From assembly GCA_900545325.1 (NCBI GenBank), contig UQZE01000024.1, positions 1 through 19,327 on the forward strand: a DNA stretch of 19,327 nucleotides, in the 5' to 3' direction. The position numbers and the translations under genes were made by a program. The stretch is from an uncultured Eubacteriales bacterium. Lineage in GTDB: Bacteria; Bacillota; Clostridia; Christensenellales; Borkfalkiaceae. Positions 15,606-19,327 of the stretch are shown here, piece by piece (within the stretch, counting starts at the first letter, position 1; each line of letters opens with the position of its first letter). The notes under the pieces were generated by a model. The model searched no databases. It was not told the DNA's origin and was given only the letters and a program-made list of their open reading frames with translations.

Positions 15606-16940
15606 ATGGAAAACGAAATTGTTGCTTTAAAATGCCCGAACTGCGGTTCGAACGACGTCGTTGCGGAAAGCGAAACCGCTGCGGTCTGCAGGCGCTGCGG
15701 AGGGCGTTTCGTAATGCAGAAACAGCAAGGTCCCGTGTATGTCAAAAACGAGATATTTATGGGCGGAGGTTCAGGGTATACCAAGAAAAACATGACTTTT
15801 CCCGTCGTCAACGACGCTGTGTCCTTCAAACGCGCGGCCATCGTCAATTTGATGAAAGACGAACGCACGCCCGTCGATCTTCTCGACGCGGAATTTGCGC
15901 CCGTGCGAACGGACGTCAACCAGTTTTTGGCAGTGGAAGCGGACGTCGATACGACATACAGCGCCATGGTAGGAACGGACCATTTCGAAAACAGGATACA
16001 ATATTCGAAAAACATGATGGGAGAAACGGTAGCAAAACAAGTTACCGTTACTGTAACCGACTGGCAGCCTTTCAACGGAATGAAAAGGTGTTCCGAAACG
16101 GGGGTAATCGCGCTCAAAACGAAGGGCGACGAAGGTGATGAAATCGATTCTTTCGTAAGTTTTGCCGAGTCGGAAGCATTTTCGGAGGCAATCCCCGCCG
16201 AAGAGGAAAGCGCAAATTTAGAAGAGCCTATCGTTCCCACCGACAAGCAAATCCAAAGCGCTCGCTTATGTGCGGAGGAAGCGGCAAAACAGGAGTGCCG
16301 CCGCGATTTGCCGGGAGATCATTATAAGGATTTCCGCGCGACGGCCGTGTCGACCATTCGTTCTTCCGTCGTATATCTGGTTCCGGAACACACGCTCGAA
16401 TATACTTACGGCGGGGAAAAATTTCAGGTATGCGGCTTTTCCTGCGAGAAAGACTGCGTTTACGACAAATTGCCGAAAAACTCGGAGGGCGCGAAAACCG
16501 AACTGCGCCGGAAAAGCAAAAAGCTCGGTATCGCCGCATTGATTTTCGACATACTTTTATGTCTTGTATCGTTGTCCGGACTGCTTTTTATTATCCGGGA
16601 AATCGATATAGCGATAAAAGCCGCCGTTCTCGGCCCGTTATTTCTCGCTGCGTTCATTCTTTTTTCCCTGTATAAGTCTGTGCGCAGAAAATCTTACAAT
16701 AACATTGCCGCGCGGCTGAAAGAAACGAAACTCGAAAAACTGAAACGTTACCTGGACGAAAACAATTATTCGCCTCTGTCAGAAGAAGAAAAGAATTCGG
16801 ATTGCGAATGCAGATTTAAAGACAATTCGAACGTGCGTGCTTTTTCCGCAGAAATGCTTTCGCACGACGCCCTCAACAATTCAAACAGAGTTCTGTTCAT
16901 CGTCGGTACCGTGCTTTTCGTTATTGCGCTTCTGTTCTGA
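15606..16940 (+). CDS. Zinc-ribbon membrane protein of unknown function (444 residues)
   Basis: The N-terminus is a zinc ribbon with C10/C13 (CPNC) and C28/C31 (CRRC). A soluble part follows to about 305, including an acidic stretch near 172-210 and a beta-type block, YLVPEHTLEYTYGGEKFQV, at 257-275. That block recalls a pattern seen in other zinc-ribbon membrane proteins, but I can assign no function. Two membrane segments lie at about 308-330 and 336-357, then a charged helical region of about 365-400, and a final hydrophobic segment at 429-444 that ends the protein. Cysteines at 162, 222, 231, 276, 280, 284, 400 and 402 might bind more metal. It has a strong promoter and ribosome site, its own terminator, and is divergent from an XRE regulator. 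Confidence 0.85.
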   Translation: MENEIVALKCPNCGSNDVVAESETAAVCRRCGGRFVMQKQQGPVYVKNEIFMGGGSGYTKKNMTFPVVNDAVSFKRAAIVNLMKDERTPVDLLDAEFAPVRTDVNQFLAVEADVDTTYSAMVGTDHFENRIQYSKNMMGETVAKQVTVTVTDWQPFNGMKRCSETGVIALKTKGDEGDEIDSFVSFAESEAFSEAIPAEEESANLEEPIVPTDKQIQSARLCAEEAAKQECRRDLPGDHYKDFRATAVSTIRSSVVYLVPEHTLEYTYGGEKFQVCGFSCEKDCVYDKLPKNSEGAKTELRRKSKKLGIAALIFDILLCLVSLSGLLFIIREIDIAIKAAVLGPLFLAAFILFSLYKSVRRKSYNNIAARLKETKLEKLKRYLDENNYSPLSEEEKNSDCECRFKDNSNVRAFSAEMLSHDALNNSNRVLFIVGTVLFVIALLF

Positions 16941-16964
16941 CGGCCCCGGCAGCAGAACTGCCGT

Positions 16965-16993
16965 AAAAAAGACCGCAAACGCGGTCTTTTTTT
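16965..16993. terminator. Bidirectional terminator after the zinc-ribbon membrane gene
   Basis: Stem AAAAAAGACCGC (16965-16976) with GCGGTCTTTTTT (16981-16992) and loop AAAC, with seven T on the plus strand and six on the minus strand. It separates the converging 444-residue and 210-residue genes. Confidence 0.88.
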
Positions 16994-17009
16994 ATTGAAT
17001 ATACGGTAA

Positions 17010-17036
17010 ACGCGCCGTAAAGTATTTACGGCGCGT
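17010..17036. repeat. Perfect 12-bp inverted repeat downstream of the 210-residue gene
   Basis: ACGCGCCGTAAA (17010-17021) pairs with TTTACGGCGCGT (17025-17036) around a 3-nt loop. It lies 15 bp past the stop of the minus-strand gene. No T run follows on either strand, so it is not a classic terminator by itself; it may shield the 3' end of the message. Confidence 0.6.
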
Positions 17037-17051
17037 GAATTTACGTTACGG

Positions 17052-17684
17052 TTACTGCGGAAATACGGGGAGTTCGAAGAAGCCCGCGCATACTTCCTGC
17101 GTGTATTCCTGGCACGGCGGGATTGCCGAATAGCCGTAGGACGGAACGAGCAGTTCCACTTCCATAACGACTTTCAGAATGATCGTTACGCACGCGTCCA
17201 CGGTGAACTGGTTGGTGCCCGTGTAGGCGCCCTTGGTCGATACGAGCGACACCACGGCCTCCACGCTGTACGGCATGATGCTCGGCGAAGGTATGTTCAG
17301 TATGACGTCTTCGGTAATGGTTACGTAAGAAGTCGCCGCGCCCTCCACGCCGTTGGCGTCCGTATAGGCTACGGACACGGGAATGGTGATATCCGCCTTC
17401 ACCCTCGAAGTGCGTTCACGCTCCGTGAGGGGTTCTACGACGAGGTTCGATATCTCGCCGACGGAAGACGTGCTCTTCGCGCTGACGAAGGTGAGCGGGT
17501 ATGTAGGCGAACCCGGATTCAGGTTGTCGATATTCAGTACCAATCCCATTTCCTGCGTCTGACGCATACACGCGTCGAAAACTTTTTTTGCCTGTATGCA
17601 GACCTTTTCGCAAAGTCCGTTCAGCGGGTTGCCGTTGATGGGCCCCGGACATTTATCCGATTTGAAATTGCAAAAAAACGACAT
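17052..17684 (-). CDS. Cysteine-rich conserved-looking protein, probable sporulation/spore-envelope protein
   Basis: The 210 residues have five cysteines near the N-terminus (5, 12, 25, 29, 39) in a helical PGPINGNPLNGLCEKVCIQ region. A beta-strand-rich middle (about 95-185) alternates hydrophobic residues. The C-terminal block PPCQEYTQEVCAGFFELP adds C191 and C199; C165 lies between. There is no signal peptide or membrane segment. The middle loosely recalls the DUF3794/SPOCS repeats of SipL-type spore proteins, but the match is from memory and weak. Support for a spore role comes from a sigma-E-like promoter with the same -10 as yabP. The ribosome site AAGGAGG is strong. I do not recognise the exact family. 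Confidence 0.6.
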   Translation of the reverse strand: MSFFCNFKSDKCPGPINGNPLNGLCEKVCIQAKKVFDACMRQTQEMGLVLNIDNLNPGSPTYPLTFVSAKSTSSVGEISNLVVEPLTERERTSRVKADITIPVSVAYTDANGVEGAATSYVTITEDVILNIPSPSIMPYSVEAVVSLVSTKGAYTGTNQFTVDACVTIILKVVMEVELLVPSYGYSAIPPCQEYTQEVCAGFFELPVFPQ

Positions 17685-17712
17685 TGTTTTCCTCCTTTTC
17701 GTTTCTTAATTC

Positions 17713-17740
17713 AATATATGCTTTCACCCCGCTTTTATGC
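17713..17740 (-). promoter_or_regulatory. Sigma-E-like promoter of the 210-residue protein
   Basis: Minus strand: -35 GCATAAA (17734-17740), which fits KMATAWW fully, a 13-bp spacer, and -10 CATATATT (17713-17720), identical to the yabP -10. The spacer is one base shorter than at yabP. No sigma-A promoter of similar quality is seen in the gap. Confidence 0.6.
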
Positions 17741-17751
17741 TACTTCGCTTT

Positions 17752-17785
17752 AAAAATCAAAAGCGGCGCAAAGTCGCGCCGCTTT
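17752..17785 (-). terminator. Terminator of acpP
   Basis: Stem AAAGCGGCGC (17760-17769) with GCGCCGCTTT (17776-17785) and a 6-nt loop. The minus strand continues TTGATTTTT, an imperfect T run. It lies about 11 bp after the acpP stop. Confidence 0.75.
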
Positions 17786-17796
17786 GAAAAAACAAC

Positions 17797-18030
17797 TTAT
17801 TTGATGTACTTGCCGAGCACGTTGGCGATATCGCCCACCGTTTTGATGTCCACCGTCTCCTCGTCGGGAATGGTGATGTTATACTCCTCTTCGAGCGTCA
17901 TGAGCATTTCCACGATGTCGAGCGAGTCAGCGCCGAGGTCTTTAACGATTTCCTTTTCCTCCGAAACTTCTTCGACGGAAATGGAAAGCTGGTTTGCGAT
18001 CATTTCTTTGATTTTATCTATATTGGCCAT
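17797..18030 (-). CDS. acpP: Acyl carrier protein
   Basis: The 77-residue acidic protein carries growing acyl chains in type II fatty-acid synthesis. The phosphopantetheine attachment site is S36 in DLGADSLDIVEMLM, followed by the usual EEEYNITIPDEE and GDIANVLGKYI blocks. Length and sequence fit the housekeeping fatty-acid carrier rather than a polyketide carrier. AGGAGG lies upstream of the ATG at 18030. No fab genes lie in view. It has its own near-consensus promoter and a terminator, so it is probably transcribed alone after tex. Confidence 0.95.
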   Translation of the reverse strand: MANIDKIKEMIANQLSISVEEVSEEKEIVKDLGADSLDIVEMLMTLEEEYNITIPDEETVDIKTVGDIANVLGKYIK

Positions 18031-18054
18031 TTTTCTCTCCTCCTGTTTTATAAA

Positions 18055-18083
18055 ATTTTAATATAATTACCCGTATATGTCAA
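18055..18083 (-). promoter_or_regulatory. Sigma-A promoter of acpP, overlapping the tex stop codon
   Basis: Minus strand: perfect -35 TTGACA (18078-18083), 17-bp spacer, -10 TAAAAT (18055-18060). The TGA stop of tex (18080-18082) lies inside the -35 hexamer. The expected start is about 20 nt before the acpP ATG. Confidence 0.85.
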
Positions 18084-19327
18084 GCGTTTTTCGCTTTTTT
18101 GTCCGCAGCGGGACTTTTCATGGAAAGCGCGATGCGGTTTCTCTTCTTATCCACGCCGATCACGCGCACCTTGACCACTTCTCCCACTTTGAGCACGTCG
18201 CTCGGGTGGCGTATGAACTTATCGGTTATCTCCGAAATGTGCACCAGCCCGTCCTGATGAACGCCGAGGTCGACGAACACGCCGAAATCCGCCACGTTCC
18301 GCACCGTTCCCGTGAGCACCATGCCGACTTTCAGATCGTCTATGCTCATGATGTCCTCGCGGAGCACGGGTTTGGGAAGCGCGTCGCGGATATCGCGGCC
18401 GGGTTTGAGCAATTCGGAAACGATGTCCTTCATGGTGGGAACGCCGATCCCGCAGGCCTCCGCCACGGCGTTTTCGCCCTTTGCTTTGATCTTGTTCGGC
18501 AAATCCTTGATTTTGCCCGCGCGCACGTCCTCGTCGGTATACCCGAAGAGCGAAAGGAGCTTTTCCGCGCTCTCGTACGATTCCGGGTGCACCGCGGTGT
18601 TGTCGAGAATGTTATCCCCGTCGGTAATGCGCAAAAATCCCGCGCACTGCTCAAAGGCCTTTTCGCCGAGCTTGCTCACCTTGAGTATCTCTTTGCGCGA
18701 CCTGAAACGGCCGTTTTCGTCGCGGTATTTGACGATGTTTTTCGCCGTTGCGGCATTGAGCCCCGCGACGTATTTCAAAAGCGAGGTGCTCGCCGTGTTG
18801 AGGTCTACGCCCACGCTGTTGACGCAGTCCTCCAAAACGCCCTCAAGCACGCTGTCCAGCCGCGCCTGCGGCATATCGTGCTGATACTGCCCCACGCCGA
18901 TGGACTTGGGATCTATTTTGATAAGTTCCGCAAGCGGATCCTGCAGACGGCGGGCTATCGAAACGGCGCTGCGCTCCGCCACGTCGTAATCGGGGAATTC
19001 CTCCGCACCGAGCTTGGATGCGGAATACACCGAGGCACCCGCCTCGCTGACGACGATATACGAAACTTTTTTATCTATTTCTTTCAGCGTTTCGGCTACG
19101 AATATTTCCGATTCCTTGGAAGCCGTGCCGTTGCCGATCGATATGACTTCTACGTTGAACTTGTCTATGATGGCTTTGAGCGCCTTTTTCGCCTCTTCCA
19201 CCTTGTTGTGCGGCGGCGTGGGATAGATGACCGTTTTATAGAGCACCGTTCCCTGCTGATTGACCACCGCCAGCTTGCATCCCGTTCTGTAAGCAGGGTC
19301 GTAGCCGAGCACGATTTTGTTTTTGAG
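18080..19327 (-). CDS. tex: Tex-family RNA-binding transcriptional accessory protein, 5' end cut by window edge
   Basis: The C-terminal 415 residues are visible; the N-terminal half lies past the right edge. From the N-terminal side there is a YqgF/RuvC-like RNase H fold (GYDPAYRTGCKLAVV, GNGTASKESE, VVSEAGASVYSAS), then paired helix-hairpin-helix motifs (DLNTASTSLLKYVAGLN, KYRDENGRFRSRKEI, LGEKAFEQCAGFLRI), and a C-terminal S1 domain (VGMVLTGTVRNVADFGVFVD, HQDGLVHISE). Tex proteins bind nucleic acid and affect transcription or RNA handling; the precise reaction is unsettled. The end is a short K/A-rich tail. The stop at 18080 lies 50 bp before acpP. The first visible codons read LKNKIVLGYDPAY with no start, so the gene is incomplete. 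Confidence 0.95.
   Translation of the reverse strand, partial: LKNKIVLGYDPAYRTGCKLAVVNQQGTVLYKTVIYPTPPHNKVEEAKKALKAIIDKFNVEVISIGNGTASKESEIFVAETLKEIDKKVSYIVVSEAGASVYSASKLGAEEFPDYDVAERSAVSIARRLQDPLAELIKIDPKSIGVGQYQHDMPQARLDSVLEGVLEDCVNSVGVDLNTASTSLLKYVAGLNAATAKNIVKYRDENGRFRSRKEILKVSKLGEKAFEQCAGFLRITDGDNILDNTAVHPESYESAEKLLSLFGYTDEDVRAGKIKDLPNKIKAKGENAVAEACGIGVPTMKDIVSELLKPGRDIRDALPKPVLREDIMSIDDLKVGMVLTGTVRNVADFGVFVDLGVHQDGLVHISEITDKFIRHPSDVLKVGEVVKVRVIGVDKKRNRIALSMKSPAADKKAKNA

Overview
The window is an ordinary-looking chromosomal stretch from an endospore-forming member of the Firmicutes, most likely class Clostridia. The reasons are a yabP-yabQ-divIC sporulation and division cluster, a zinc-type L31, a gyrB-gyrA operon, strong AGGAGG-type ribosome sites, and promoters close to the sigma-A and sigma-E consensus. 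By eye the G+C content is moderate, a little above 50%. I cannot name the genus; an uncultured gut lineage of the Christensenellales type is only a guess. No rRNA, tRNA, CRISPR array, transposase or phage gene was seen.

Layout. Positions 1-4030 (minus strand) hold rpmE with its own promoter and terminator. It is followed by a translation-termination group: a gene fusing a DUF1385 membrane protein to the release-factor methyltransferase PrmC, then prfA (RF1, the substrate of PrmC) at a TGATG overlap, then a class I aminotransferase cut by the left edge. Positions 4072-5209 (plus) carry a lone zinc-dehydrogenase-like gene that has lost its catalytic zinc ligands. Positions 5211-9784 (minus) are the gyrB-gyrA operon. 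A 46-residue protein with four CxxC knuckles diverges from gyrB across a perfect 22-bp palindrome.

Positions 10175-13138 (minus) form one tightly overlapped run: yabP, yabQ, divIC, a Ppx/GppA family gene and an M50 membrane protease. A sigma-E-like promoter precedes yabP and a sigma-A-like promoter inside yabQ serves divIC and what follows. This separates sporulation expression from vegetative expression. Next come a metallophosphoesterase and a stand-alone PTS IIC-like membrane protein, co-transcribed. An XRE regulator then diverges from a 444-residue zinc-ribbon membrane protein of unknown role. The right part (minus) holds tex (cut by the right edge), acpP, and a cysteine-rich 210-residue protein whose sigma-E-like promoter suggests a spore-envelope role.

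Most genes are core functions: translation termination, DNA supercoiling, fatty-acid carrier, division and sporulation. The least explained parts are the XRE/zinc-ribbon membrane pair, the catalytically stripped dehydrogenase, the PrmC fusion, the long yabQ/divIC overlap, the gyrB-facing zinc-knuckle protein and the 210-residue sporulation candidate. Promoter, operator and terminator calls rest on reading the sequence only; no searches or folding programs were run.
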